Positions 32,542-43,645 of a DNA stretch of 55,825 nt are shown piece by piece. The stretch is from Poteriospumella lacustris. Taxonomy: Eukaryota; Sar; Chrysophyceae; Chromulinales; Dinobryaceae. The stretch covers positions 10,972 through 66,796 of the forward strand of contig SMOI01000182.1 in assembly GCA_008000375.1 (NCBI GenBank). Direction: 5' to 3'. Under the pieces are notes generated by a model. The model did not search any database, was not told the origin of the DNA, and saw nothing but the letters and a program-made list of their open reading frames with translations. How positions within the stretch are numbered: the first letter of the stretch is position 1; each line of letters begins with the position of its first letter. Both the position numbers and the translations under genes were made by a program.

Positions 32542-35310
32542 ATGGCCAGCGCTATGCCGCTCTTGCCATGGCTACCTGTGTATGTGTGGGTGGTGCTGGC
32601 GGTCATTGCTTCGACGTCGTTGGCTGGTATACCGGGCTTCAATCGATATCTGCAGGGCCCCGCGTTCAGAAACACCTTCCAGGTCGTCACGACGGAGGGC
32701 CTCCGCTGCCCGTCGGCTCTCCACATGCCCGTCGATCACCTCTGCTTCGACATGGCGGCCTCACTGCACGAGGTGCTCAAAGACGATACGAACCCACCGA
32801 AGCTGTTCAAGCGCCTCTTCCAACACCTGGACCGACTCATCTCCGCGGTCAATCCGCGACAGTCCGTCGTCTTCGCGTTTGACGGCGTTGCGCCGTACGC
32901 GAAAATGGCGACTCAGCGAAAGCGGCGGGCCACTGGGTCGCAGAGCGCGGAGCTGACGCCCGGGACGGAGCTGATGTCGCTCGTGGAGGCGAATCTGGTC
33001 TCGTACGTGGTCCAGCGCAGTGGCCGCTTCCACGACCAGCTGCGCTTCTTCATCTCGGGGCCACAGGACCCCGTCGAGGGCGAAGTTAAGATCGTGCAAT
33101 GGGTGCGCGACCACGTCTCCTGCGCCGAGGACAAAGTGCTCATCGTTGGCTCCGACGGCGACCTCATCGTGCAGTGTCTGCTGCTCGGCACGCAGCCGAT
33201 TCGTGGCTCCTCAACCGCCTTCCACACCTTTCCGAATCTGCTGTCGTCGCACCAGTCGATCAGCTCCGTCGCGCCGCCTGCGAATGGCCCCGCGCCGACG
33301 AAGGTGCGCGGCTACCTCCTGCGCAACATGACGAGCGTCTACGAGACGTTCGTGTCGCTGCTGCGCGTCTCCGAGCCCACCGACCGCAGTCACGCCGCCG
33401 ACGTGGCGCTGCTCTTTCTGCTGCTGGGCAACGACTACCTGCCGAAGTTGGCGATGCCGTCGTTCGCGGCCGCCATCGCGACGCTGGCGGAGCTCTTCGC
33501 GTCGCTACCGCCGGCGGCGCAGCACCTCTACGACCTGTCGCGCGACACGCTGCACTGGCCCAATCTGCTCGCGTTCATGCAGCGCCTGCAAGTGGCCGCC
33601 AGGTCACCCGCCAAAGAGACCGCTACTAGCGGCGACCCGCGTCACCAGGCGCCAGTGCGGCTCGGTCGCGTGGACCTGCTGCAGGTCTTCGACGTGTGGC
33701 GCCAGCGGCGGCGCCTCGTCGCCCACTGGGACGTCGCCGCCGTGGCGCCCGCCCACGCGGAGGCGCTGCGGTCGCTGTCCGTCGACGGTTGCCTCGTCGT
33801 TGACGGCTGCGGCCCGCGCGCGGACGGTCCGACGGTCTACCGCCTCGACGACATCGACCGCGGCGCCGTCGCGGTCGCCGAGGCGACGCTGCACCGCGCC
33901 ACGCTGACGCTCACCGCCGCGAAGGGCGCCCCGCCGGCAGCTGCACCGACCGGCGTCTTCACCTGCGCGGGCCTCTTCCGCACGGCGAAGGACGCGCGGC
34001 TCGCGGTGGCCGCGCAGCTGCTCGACGCCGACGCCGAGCGCGACGTCTACGTCGAGACGCTCTTCCGCGCAGAGAACCGCCGCATCGACGCTCTGCAGCG
34101 GCGCCTCGACGCCCTCGTCGACGAGTTCAACGCGCAGCTGCCGACGCCGTCCGCCACCGCCACCGCTGACGTCGACTTCGTCGCGTTTCTGCGGCGCCGC
34201 GCCGTCGATGACGCCGACGCCGATGCGCTGTCGCTGCTGCGGCGCCTCGACGTGCGCCAGCTGCGCCGCGCGACGGACGAGGACGTCGAGTGCTACCTGT
34301 CGGGCCTCGTGTGGGTCGCGGCGATGTACCGCGACGGCCGCTGCACCGACTTCGGCTACCAGTTCTCGCCGCTGTTCCGCCCCGCCGTCGGCCCCGACGA
34401 CGTCGCGCGCTACCTGCGCGCTGCGCTGCACCGCGCCGCCTGCTCCGCCGCCGCCGCCGCCGCCGACGACGCAGACGCCACCGACGCGCGCTTCGTCGCC
34501 GCGATGGCGCAACGAGTCACGCCGCGTCGCCCGCCGCCCGCCGTCACCGCGTAAGTGCCCCCCGCCGCCCCGCCCCCCGCCGCCCGCCGCCGTCTCACCC
34601 GTCGCCTGCGCTGTAGCCCGCTGCGCGACGACGTCAGCGTCGCCGCGCTGCTGCCGCCCGCCGCCGCCGCCTCGGTGCCGCCGGCGCTGCGGCCGCTGTG
34701 GCTGGCGCTGCAGCAGGCGCTGCGCCCCGCCGATGCGACGATCGACGACGGAGCCGTGCTCGACGCGCTGGACTACGACGCCTTCGTGCGCCGCCTGGTG
34801 AGCCGCCGCCTGCGCCGCGCCCGCTGCCCCTCGCCCACCACTCTGACCGTGTCTCTGTGTCGCCCTGTGTCTCTGTGTCGCCCTGTGTCGTGCTGTGTCG
34901 TGTCGTAGACGAGTGTCGTGGAGGTGCTGGGCGGGCCGCAGGCGCTGCCCGTGACGCGGGACGCGGCGTATCGCTGGACGATGCTGGCGCGCGCCGGCAC
35001 TTGCGACGCGGCCGCGGACGACTTCGACGGCGACGGCGGCAGCGGTGGCAGTGGCGGCGCGGCGGGCGACGCGACGCCGCCGCCGCCGCGTCGCGCGTGG
35101 GCCCCGGCGACGCAGCGGCGCCGCGGCTACGAGACGCGCTACGCGGCGACGCCCTTCGACACCGCCGCGCCGCCGTCGCCGTCGACGGACGCGGCGGGCG
35201 TCGTGGCGCTGTCGCGCGGCTGTTTCGCGGTGCCGCGCGCGGCGCTGCGGCGCTGGCGACGCTTCGACGAGCGACCGAACTGTACCTCGTGGGGGTCTAC
35301 ACATTCGTAA
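32542..35310 (+). CDS. XRN-family 5'-3' exoribonuclease with N-terminal signal sequence
   Basis: An exonuclease of the Xrn1/Rat1 type, 863 residues. Exons are 32542-34550, 34617-34797 and 34909-35310, all GT-AG and in phase. The N-terminal nuclease domain keeps the family blocks: GIPGFNRYLQ, HLCFDMAASLHE (D70), VVFAFDGVAPYAKMATQRKRR-type block (D114), EGEVKIVQW, VLIVGSDGDLIV (D205, D207) and LLLGNDYLPKL. A hydrophobic leader (about residues 11-28, LPVYVWVVLAVIAS) precedes GIPGF, where normal XRNs begin with Met. No later Met can serve before the first block, so the enzyme seems secreted, lumenal or membrane-anchored. The C-terminal half is Ala/Asp-rich but ends with a recognisable RGYETRY block. 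It converges with the NACHT-WD40 gene, 112 bp between stops. Confidence 0.9.
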
Positions 35311-35422
35311 CAAGCGCAGCGGTCGCTGCAGAAAAAGTACCTCCTCTCACCCGGCCGGAGGGACGTTTGGGTCGCCAGTTGTGTGTGCTATTTACAGGGA
35401 GCGGCGCGGCCAAAGGTACCTC

Positions 35423-38400
35423 TCAGTAGGCGACGAGCTGCAGCAGCCGCTCGGCGCCGTCCGCCGCGTCGTCGTCGGAGGCGCTGGCGTCGTCCGTGTC
35501 GTCTGCGTCGCGTGCTTCGTATGCGACGGCGGCGTCGTCGTCGCCGTCGTCGTCGTCGTCGGCGTCGCCGGGGCGCAGCGTGGCGAACAGGCGGCCGCCG
35601 CGCGCGACGCAGAAGGCGGCGACGGCGCCGGGCAGCGCGAGGACGCGCAGCGGCGCCTCGGCGCGCAGGTCGAAGAGGTGCAGCGCGGCGGCGTCGCGCC
35701 AGGCCGTGTACAGCAGCGTCGCGCCGTGCAGCGCCACCTGTCGCAGATGCGCGTGCGGCAGCGACACGACGCGGCGCGTCGCGGGCGCCGCCGTCGCCGT
35801 CGTCACTGTCGCCGTCGCCGGCAGCGTCCAGACGCAGACGCCGCCGTCCACCGGCGTCAGCAGCCGCGTCTCCTCGTCGCCGGTGTCGCCGGTGGCGTCG
35901 TCGGTGTGGTCGGCGGGGGCCCAGAAGAGGAGAAAGAGGAACGAGCGCAGCGCCAGCGGCAGCGAGTGCAGCGCCTCGCCCGTGACGGTGCCCCAGACCT
36001 TCACCGTCGCCGCGTGGTCCGCCGACGCGCCCACGTCGCCGCGCGGCGCGAAGGCCACCGCCGCGACGACGGCGGCGTGTCGCGGGCCGCGCAGCAGCAG
36101 GCGACCGGTCGCGCGCGTCGAAGAGCTCGACGCGTCCGTCGGCGCGGTGCGCGCGCACGACGCGTCGCCCGCGCCGCGGCCAAAAGTGCAGCGAGTCCTG
36201 CTCGCCGCACGGCCGCCACGCCGCCAGCGTCGGCGGCGCCGCGTCGAGGTCGCCGTCGGTGTCGCGCGGCGGCGGCAGCGCCAGCGCCAGCAGCAGCCCC
36301 TGTGTCACGCCCGTGTCGCGCGCCTCGTGTGTCGCCACGACGAAGACGCGGCGCCCGTCGCCGTCGAAGCAAACGGCGCCGACGCTGCAGCGGTCGCCGC
36401 GTCGCAGCGGCAGCGGCGCCACCGGCGACGTCTCCGCGACACCCGCGACACCGGCGTCACCGGCACCGGCGACGCTGACGCGTGTCTCGGCAGCGGCGGT
36501 GGCGGTGGCGGCGGCGGCGGCGGCGGCGCCGAAGAGGCTCAGCGACGCGCGGCCGAGGCCCGCGAGGACACCGTCGTCGCCCGCAGCGGCCGCGTGTGTC
36601 GCGTCGTGCGTCGCGTCGTGTGTCGCGTCGCGCAGGACGCGCGCCCACGACACGCGCTGCTGTGTCGCGGTGTCGTAGAGGTGGCGCGGCGTGGCGACCA
36701 GTCGCGCGGCCGCGTCGCAGCTGGCAACGGTCCACGCGGCGACCGGCGCCGTGTGGCGCGCGGCCCGCGACACGTCGCCGCCGCCGCCGCCGCCGGCGAC
36801 CAGCGACACGGCGACGCAGCGCGACGCGGCGCCGGGGCCGCGCAGCTGCAGCAGCAGCCGCGGCGCCTCGTCGCCGTCGGCGGCCGCCAGCGCCACGACG
36901 CCGTCGCAGCCGTCGGCGTCGCCCGCGACACGCCGCGCCACGCGGCCGCGCCACACGGCGCCGTCGTCGCCGCGCAGCAGCGTCGCGTGCCACGCGCCGG
37001 TCGCCGTGTCGCGCGTCACGAGCGCCGCGCCGACGGCGGCCGCGGCCGTCGCCACGACGCGACACGCCGCGACACGCGACGAGGCCGCGGCCGCGAGGCG
37101 CCAGCGCCGCGGCGCCGCGGCGGCGTCGTCGAGCGGCCGCAGCGTCGCGACACGCGACGCGTCGCCGTCGCTGTCGCCGTCGCGCGACACCGTCGCCAGC
37201 CACAGCCGCCCGGCCGCCGCGCCGACCGCCGCCGCGTCGACGGCGCCGAGCGACACGCGACGCAGCGGCGACACGTCGCCGTCGACGAGCCGCAGCACGC
37301 GACACGCGGCGCCGCGCAGCACCGCGACACAGGCGACGCCGTCCGCCGCGACGCTCAGCGCCGCGTCCGCGACACGCGCCGCGCCGTCGACGGCGGCGGC
37401 GGCGTCGGCGTCGGCGTCGTCGGTGGCGCGCGACACGTCGCCGACGCGGCGCAGGCCGCCGCGCGGGTCCCAGCGCCACAGCGACGCGTCGCCCGCCGCG
37501 TCGCCCACCGCGACGACCGCCGCCGCGCGGCCGCCCGCGACGCGCAGCAGCAGCGGCGCGTCCGCCGCGTCCGCCGCGTCGGCGCGTGTCGCGAGCGGCG
37601 CCTGCGCCACCGCGACGCCGCGCCGCGTGTCCCACAGCGCCAGCCGCGGCCCCGTCGCCGTCGCCGCCACCGTCGCCGCCAGCGCCGCGTCGCCGTCGCC
37701 CGCGGCGGCCGCCAGCAGCGCGCGACCCGCGACGGCGCCGTCGCCGTCGTCGGCGGCGGTGTCGTCGTCGAGGGCGGCGTCGAAGGTGTCGCGGCGCACG
37801 AGTGTGTCGCGACACAGGCGACACAGGCGGCCGCGCGCCGCGTCGACGGCGACGACGCCGGTCGCCTGCGCCGCGAGGGCGACGACGCCGCCGAGCGCGA
37901 CGCTGTCGCCGGCGACGCGGCGCGCCGCGGGACACAGCAAAAGCGCCGTGACACGCGGCGCCGCGAGGACGTCCGCGCTGCGCCACAGCGCCGCGCCCGG
38001 CGGCCGCGCGCGACACAGGTCGCGACACAGCGCGAGCCACTGCGCCACGAGCAGCTCCGCGTCGCCCGCGTGTCGCGTCAGGCGCCACACGAAGTGTCGC
38101 GTGTCCACGGCGTCGCGCGGTGTGTCGCGCTGCAGCGCCGGCAGCTGGCGGCGCAGCCAGTCGCGACACTGGCGCAGCAGCGTCGCCTCGAGGCCGCGAC
38201 ACAGTCCGCGGCGCCGCAGCGCGCGCTGCAGCGTCGCGAGGTGTCGCGCCAGCGCCGGCAGCGCGCGACACGCCCAGTGCGCGTACAGCGTCGCCACGTG
38301 GCACGCGGCCGCGACACACGCGGCGACGTCGTCGGCGCCGAGCGTCGCGGCGGCGGCGGCGGCGACCCGCGGCGCGTCGCAGAGGCGCCACACGTCGAGC

Positions 38401-40506
38401 GGCGCGTGTCGCGGCTCCGCGCCGCGTGTCGCGGGACACAGCAGCGGCGCGACGAAGCGGCGGCGCTCGGCGTCGCGCTGCCGCCGCTGCTGCGCCTCGT
38501 CGCCGGCGCCGTCGGCGGCCGCGTCCGTCGGTCCGGCGCCGCTCAGGTGCCGCGCCGCCGCCCGCCGCAGCGCCGCGCGGCGCGCCGCCGCCTCCGACGC
38601 CGCGTCGCCGTCGCCGTGGCTGTCGCTGTCGCTGTCGCCGTTGCCGTCGCTGTCGCTGGCCGCGTCGCTGTCGCTGTCGCTGTCGCTGGCCTCGGCGGCG
38701 TCGCGGAGGTAGCGGCGCCGCAGCGCGCGCCGCAGCGGCGCGTGGCCCGCGACGAGCGCGTCGCCGTCGCCCGCCGCGTCGCGACAGCGCCGCAGCCACG
38801 CGACGTCGCCGGTCAGCGCCGCCTCCGCCGCGGCCCACGCGGCCGCCAGCGCCGCGCGGCCCTCGGCGCCGTCGCCGAAGGCGCAGCGCACGTCGAAGTG
38901 CAGCGCCAGCAGCGACGCGACGTCGCCCGCCGCCAGCCGCGGCGCCTGCGCCGCGTGCGCCGCGCCGAGCTGCAGCGCCGCCGCCGCCGCCGCGTCGCCC
39001 GCCGCCGCCTCGAGCGCCGCCAGCGTCTGCGCCGCGACGCCGGCGACGTCGCGCGCGACGAGCAGCGCGTCGCGGCCGCCGCCGCGCGTCAGCAGCCGCA
39101 GCAGCGACGCCGTCGTCTGCGCGCTCAGCAGCGCCGACGCCTCCGGCGGCTCCTCGTCGCCCGGCGGCGGCGCAGGCGGCGCCGGGCGCCACAGCGCCGC
39201 GGGCCGCAGCCACCGCAGCGGCGCCGCGTCGGCGTCCGCGTCGCCGTCGCCGTCGCTGTCGTCGCCGTCGTCGTCGCTGCGCGCTGGACGCCGTCGCCGT
39301 CGCCGCCGTCGCCGTGGTGCCACAGCCGCTGCGCCATCAGCTGCGCCACGAGCGCCGCGTACAGCGGCTGTCCGTTGCGGCGCACGCGGCGGCGCAGGAA
39401 GCGCCACAGGCGCCGCGCGTCGCCGTCGGAGGCGTCGCCGTCGAAGAGCCGCCGCAGGCGCCGCGCCGCCGTGTCACGCGCGCCGTCGGTGGCGGGCAGC
39501 GCCAGCGCGTGGCGCAGCAGCGCGCTTCGCTCGTCGCGCGCGGCGTCAGCGGCGGCGGCCCCGCGGCGCTGAGCACGACGCGCGTCGCCGGGTGCCACTC
39601 GCCGCGGCGCCGCAGCAGCAGCGTCGCGAGGGCGTCGGCGCCGCTGTGCCAGGCGGCCTCGCGGCGGAGGCGGTCGACGCCGTCGAGCAGCAGCAGCGTC
39701 GGCCGCCGTCGCAGCAGCCGCGCGACGCGCGTCGCCAGCGCCGCGGCGAGCGACGGCGGCGCCTCGGCGACGTCGCAGGCGTCGCAGAGCGCCGCGTCGT
39801 CGTCTGCGGCCGCGGCGGCCTCCTGCGACGAGGGCGGCGCGGCGTGGCGCTCGAGCTGGTGCGCCACCGAGCGCAGCAGCCCGAGCAGCGTCGCCGACCG
39901 CCGCGTCGCGCCGCAGAAGCGCACGACGACGACGACGGTCGCGGGCGGCGGCGACGCGGCGCCGAAAAGCGACCGCAGCGACGCCGCCGGCGACTCGGAC
40001 GCTGCGCCCGTCGCACTGGCGGCGGCTGCGCTGGGACGCGGCACCGGCGGCGGCGGCGGCGGTGAGGCGCTGCGCGCGGCGAGGCGCATCGGGAACAGGC
40101 AGCAGGCGGCCTCGGCGCCGACGACGGGCGCCTCGACGGCGGCGGACACAAGCGACGTGGTCGACGACAGCGCCGTGAGCGACGGTGACGGCGACAGCGA
40201 CGGCGACGGTGTCGATGGCGACGGTGACAGCGGTGGCGACGGCGGCGACGGCGGCGACGGTGCGTCGCGGGCGGCGGGCTTCGGTCGCGCGTGTAGCTCG
40301 GTCAGCCGCAGCGCCAGCTTCGCCATGACGACGGTTTTGCCGTGGCCCGAGGGCGCGTCGAGGTAGACGACGGTGGAGTCGCTGCAGGCGGCGAGGAGGT
40401 CGCGCAGCACATCGTCGCGCGGGAGGCAGCCGCGCTGCCGCTCGGCGATGGCGACCTGCGCGTGGAGCCGCACCTCCTTGTCCCAGGCGTCCAGCGTGCT
40501 CTGCAT
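35423..40506 (-). CDS. NACHT-WD40 protein (NWD1/TEP1-like), frame disrupted
   Basis: A large signalling-type ATPase read in three frames. From the ATG at 40506 (MQSTLDAWDKEVRLHAQ) comes a NACHT domain with Walker A LDAPSGHGKTVVMAK, the strand VVVVVRFCGATRRSATLLG and Walker B LLLLDGVDRL. The frame must change near 39560 (before RDERSALLRHALALP). It changes again near 39300, where a 47-nt GT-AG intron at 39330-39284 would fit, and near 36120. After 39300 a long helical linker with Ser-Asp repeats leads into many degenerate WD40 repeats (for example LALWDTRRG, ASLWRWDPRGG, AATVKVWGTVTGEALHSLPL, ALHLFDLRAEAPLRV), ending QLVAY before TGA at 35423. Total about 1690 residues. Assembly indels in extreme GC are the simplest cause; a decaying gene is the alternative. 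It may have an upstream exon. Confidence 0.75.
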
Positions 40507-40771
40507 GCCCGTCAGAGTCTCGCAGACGTCGCCTCGGCGAATCAATTGTGACCGACGCGAGCGACGCGTTGGCCTCTGCACCCGTCGTCGTCGTCGCGCT
40601 TTGTTCGGGTATCCGAGTTATCTGCAACGAAAGAGCGCAATCTCGGCCTATTATGGGCGGTTTCAGTTTTTGTGTCATTTTCCCGGAATTTTCCGCCGCC
40701 GCCGTCGCCGCCGCCGCCGCCGCCGCCGCCGCCGTCTCGTCGCGTCGACCGACACAACTGTTTTCGCGTTG
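40507..40771. promoter_or_regulatory. Divergent promoter region with CCG run
   Basis: A 265-bp stretch between the starts of the NACHT-WD40 and DAHP synthase genes. It contains a CCG trinucleotide run (about 40695-40734). The promoter role is inferred from layout. Confidence 0.4.
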
Positions 40772-42394
40772 ATGCCAGCGACCTCGACGTTCGTTGTGCA
40801 CGAGGGACATCGCTGTGCTTGTTTCGCTGGCACAGCGGCGACGAGGCGGCCGCTGAGCGCACAGCGCTGGCTCTGCGTCGCTGCGGCGTGGTGGGCGCTG
40901 CTGTGCTCGGCGCTGCCGATCGCTGAATCGCTGCGAACATCGCCGCGTTTCGACTCCCTCCGCCGTGTGGTCCCCTTGTCATCCAGCGGCCCGCAGGAGG
41001 CCGAGCTGCCGTGGACGCCGTCGTCGTGGCAGCGGCTGCCCATCGACCAGTCGCCCGTCTACCGGTCGCAGGTGACGACGCCGCTCGTCCTGCGCCGCAG
41101 CGCCCTCTCTGACGACGCGCCGTGTCTTGTGTCTGCCCGTAGGAGGAGCTGGAGCGCGCGCTGGCGGACATCGCGCGCCGAGAGCCGCTGGTGTCGCCGA
41201 GCGAAGTGGACGCGCTGCAGACGCAGCTGGCGCGCGTCGCGGCGGGCGACGGGTTCCTGCTCATGGGCGGCGACTGCGCCGAGTCCTTCGACGAGTTCTC
41301 CGCCGACCACGTGCGCGCGACGCTCGACGTGCTGCGCGAGATGGCGGCGGCGCTGGCGGCGGGCGGCGGCCGCGCGGTGACGACGGTCGCCCGCGTCGCG
41401 GGGCAGTTCGCCAAGCCGCGCTCCGCGGCGGTCGAGACGCGCGGCGGCGTGGCCCTGCCGGCCTACCGCGGCGACATCGTCAACGGCGCCGCCTTCACCG
41501 CCGCGGCGCGCGAGCCCGACGCGACGCGGCTGGCGCGCGCCTTCGACCAGTCGCGGCGCGCGCTCGACGAGCTGCGCGCGGGCGCGCGCGGCGCCGCCCA
41601 CGACGCAGCTGGCGGCGCACGTGACGCTGCCGCCGGCGCTGGAGGCGCTGCGGCCGCTGCAGCGCGCCGTGGTCGAGCGCTGCGCCAGCGCCAGCGCCAG
41701 CGCCGAGCCGGCCGCCGTGTTCGCGGGCCACGAGTGTCTGCTGCTGCCGTACGAGGCGGCGCAGCTGCGGCGCGACGACGCGCGCGGCGGCCGGTGGCTG
41801 GCGACGTCGGCGCACTTCCTCTGGGTCGGCGAGCGCACGCGGCAGCCCGGCCACGCGCACGCGCACTTCGTGTCGGGCGTGGCGAACCCGGTGGGCGTCA
41901 AGGTCTCCGCGGCCGTCGACGGCGACGCGCTGCTCGCGCTGCTGCGCGCCGTCGACCCGCGCGGCGTCGCCGGCCGCGTCACCGTCATCGTGCGCATGGG
42001 CGCCGCGGAGCTGCGCACGCGACTGCCGCCGCTGATCCGCGCGGTGCAGCGCGCGGGGCGCTCCGTCGTGTGGTGCTGCGACCCGATGCACGCGAACACG
42101 CAGCGCGCCGCGGGCGGCCTCAAGACGCGCGACTTCGACCGCGTCTGGGACGAGCTGGCGGCCTTCTTCGACGTCCACGCGGCCTGCGACAGCGTCGCGG
42201 GCGGCCTGCACCTCGAGCTGGCCGGCCAGTTCGTCACCGAGTGCGTCGGCGGCCGCCTCGGCCCGCGCGTCGACGAGGCGCAGCTGCCGTGGGCCTACCG
42301 CAGCCGCTGCGACCCGCGGCTCAACGGCTTCCAGGCGCTGGAGCTCGCGCTCCTCGCCGCCCACAAGATGCAGCAGCTGCGCTCCGCCGCGTAG
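40772..42394 (+). CDS. 3-deoxy-D-arabino-heptulosonate 7-phosphate synthase, class II (plant type)
   Basis: First enzyme of the shikimate pathway: phosphoenolpyruvate plus erythrose 4-phosphate to DAHP. Exons are 40772-41071 and 41143-42394 with a 71-nt GTGACG...CGTAG intron in phase 0; about 516 residues. Family blocks are clear: GFLLMGGDCAESF, RVAGQFAKPRS, LPAYRGDIVNG, HECLLLPYEAAQL, HFLWVGERTRQP, FVSGVANPVGVKVS, WCCDPMHANT, GLKTRDFDRV, GLHLELAGQFVTEC and CDPRLNGFQALELA. One base must be dropped near 41580-41600, after RRALDELRA, to join the two frames; no intron fits there. The first 65 residues have a hydrophobic core (WLCVAAAWWALLCSALPIA) followed by a basic, Ser/Thr-containing stretch, which could be a bipartite plastid-targeting leader. 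That would fit a secondary-plastid alga but is an inference. Confidence 0.93.
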
Positions 42395-42462
42395 CGCCGC
42401 CGCCGCCGCCGCCGCCGCCTGCGACTTCCTCTGCGACGACCGCGGCCGCAGCCCCTCCCTCC

Positions 42463-42890
42463 GCCACCGTAACGGCTCTGTAACGTCACCGTAACGGCTC
42501 TGTACCGTCACCGTAACGGCTCTGTACCGTCACCGTAACGGCTCTGTAACGTCACCGTAGCGCCACCGTAACGTCACCGTAACGGCTCTGTACCGCCACC
42601 GTTACGGCTCTGTAACGTCACCGTTACGGCTCTGTACCGCCACCGTAACGGCTCTGTACCGTCACCGTTACGGCTCTGTAACGTCACCGTAACGGCTCTG
42701 TACCGTCACCGTAACGGCTCTGTACCGTCACCGTAGCGCCACCGTAACGTCACCGTAACGGCTCTGTAACGTCACCGTAACGGCTCTGTACCGCCACCGT
42801 AACGGCTCTGTACCGCCACCGTTACGGCTCTGTAACGGCTCTGTAACGTCGGCTTCTTAGCACCACCGTAACGGCTCTATAAACGTATAA
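42463..42890. repeat. 22-bp minisatellite (two 11-bp half units)
   Basis: About 16 copies of a unit reading CGTAACGGCTCTGTACCGTCAC, with variants (GTTACGG, TGTAACG, CCGCCAC) and some lone 11-bp halves (CGTAGCGCCAC, CGTAACGTCAC). It begins about 70 bp after the DAHP synthase stop codon and includes many TGTAA words, so the poly(A) site of that gene probably lies within it. Confidence 0.9.
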
Positions 42891-43002
42891 CGGCACCGCA
42901 GCGGTCTCTGTAGCTGTAGCTGCGCCGCCCTGTCGCCGGCTGTCTCGGCCCCCCCCCCCGCTCCAGGCGCTGCAGCGGTCCCTGTGGACCGCCCGATCTG
43001 AA

Positions 43003-43569
43003 CCGTTTCGCTGTCACCGACGCGGCGGGCGGTGGCTGCGCCGCTGCAGCGACGGAGGAAGCGGCCGCTGCGGGCGCCGCGGCGGTGTCGGGCGGTATCA
43101 TTCAGCTGCGGCGCCGAGGGCCGCTGCGGCCGCTGCGGCCGCTGCGGTGGCTGGTGCGGCGGCAACAGGCGGCGAGCGCGCGGCGGAGCGGCGGGAGCGG
43201 CGCGGACAGCGACCGCTGCGCGGCCAGCGGCGGACGCGTCGCGACGGACGAGCGACGGTCGCGACGAAACCGTCGGCGGTTGTGTCGGCGACCGGCGCTC
43301 GTCCATCGCAACGCGTCCGCCGCTGGCCGCGCAGCGGTCGCTGTCCGCGCCGCTCCCGCCGCTCCGCCGCGCTACGAAGAAGAACAACCGCCGGAGGTGG
43401 CTACGACGCGACTTAGCTCGCAGGTTACAGCCGCGCGGCGGCGAATACGACGAGGCAAATGAATGATACCGCCCGGCATCGCTGCGCGGGCTCGGCGGAA
43501 CGTTTGCACGGTCTAGCGACACCGGCGGGGCGCGCGGTGTCGGTGCACGATGAAACAAAAGCGAAACGG
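43003..43569. repeat. Inverted repeat in the convergent DAHP synthase-mitoferrin interval
   Basis: The inner arms 43178-43262 and 43288-43372 are 85 bp each with about three mismatches and a 25-bp loop (x to 86550-x). Farther out the match decays but resumes at CGGGCGGTATCATTCA (43089-43104) against its complement at 43460-43475. It resumes again at CCGTTTCGCT (43003) against 43560-43569. Left minus and right plus strands both read NDTARHR, so the arms share an origin. No gene is convincing here. Confidence 0.85.
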
Positions 43570-43645
43570 GGGCGCGGCGCAGTTCCCGCGGCGGCGAGCG
43601 TCACGCGGCGCGCGGCGGGTCACGTGGCGCGCGCGGCGACGCGTC

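Noticed and set aside
36457-39213. 918-codon minus-strand frame overlapping the WD40 region
   Set aside because: Almost only Arg, Gly and Ala; it is the wrong phase of the WD40 frame.
35496-40366. Very long plus-strand frames opposite the NACHT-WD40 gene
   Set aside because: Arg/Val/Gln-rich reverse-complement shadows; no family block, while the minus strand gives NACHT and WD40 motifs.
42463-42890. CRISPR array
   Set aside because: Tandem 22-bp units without unique spacers, in a eukaryotic gene flank.
42857-43558. Minus-strand 233-codon frame over the 43-kb inverted repeat
   Set aside because: It spans a hairpin with Arg/Ala/Ser-rich translation on both strands; the open frame follows from composition.
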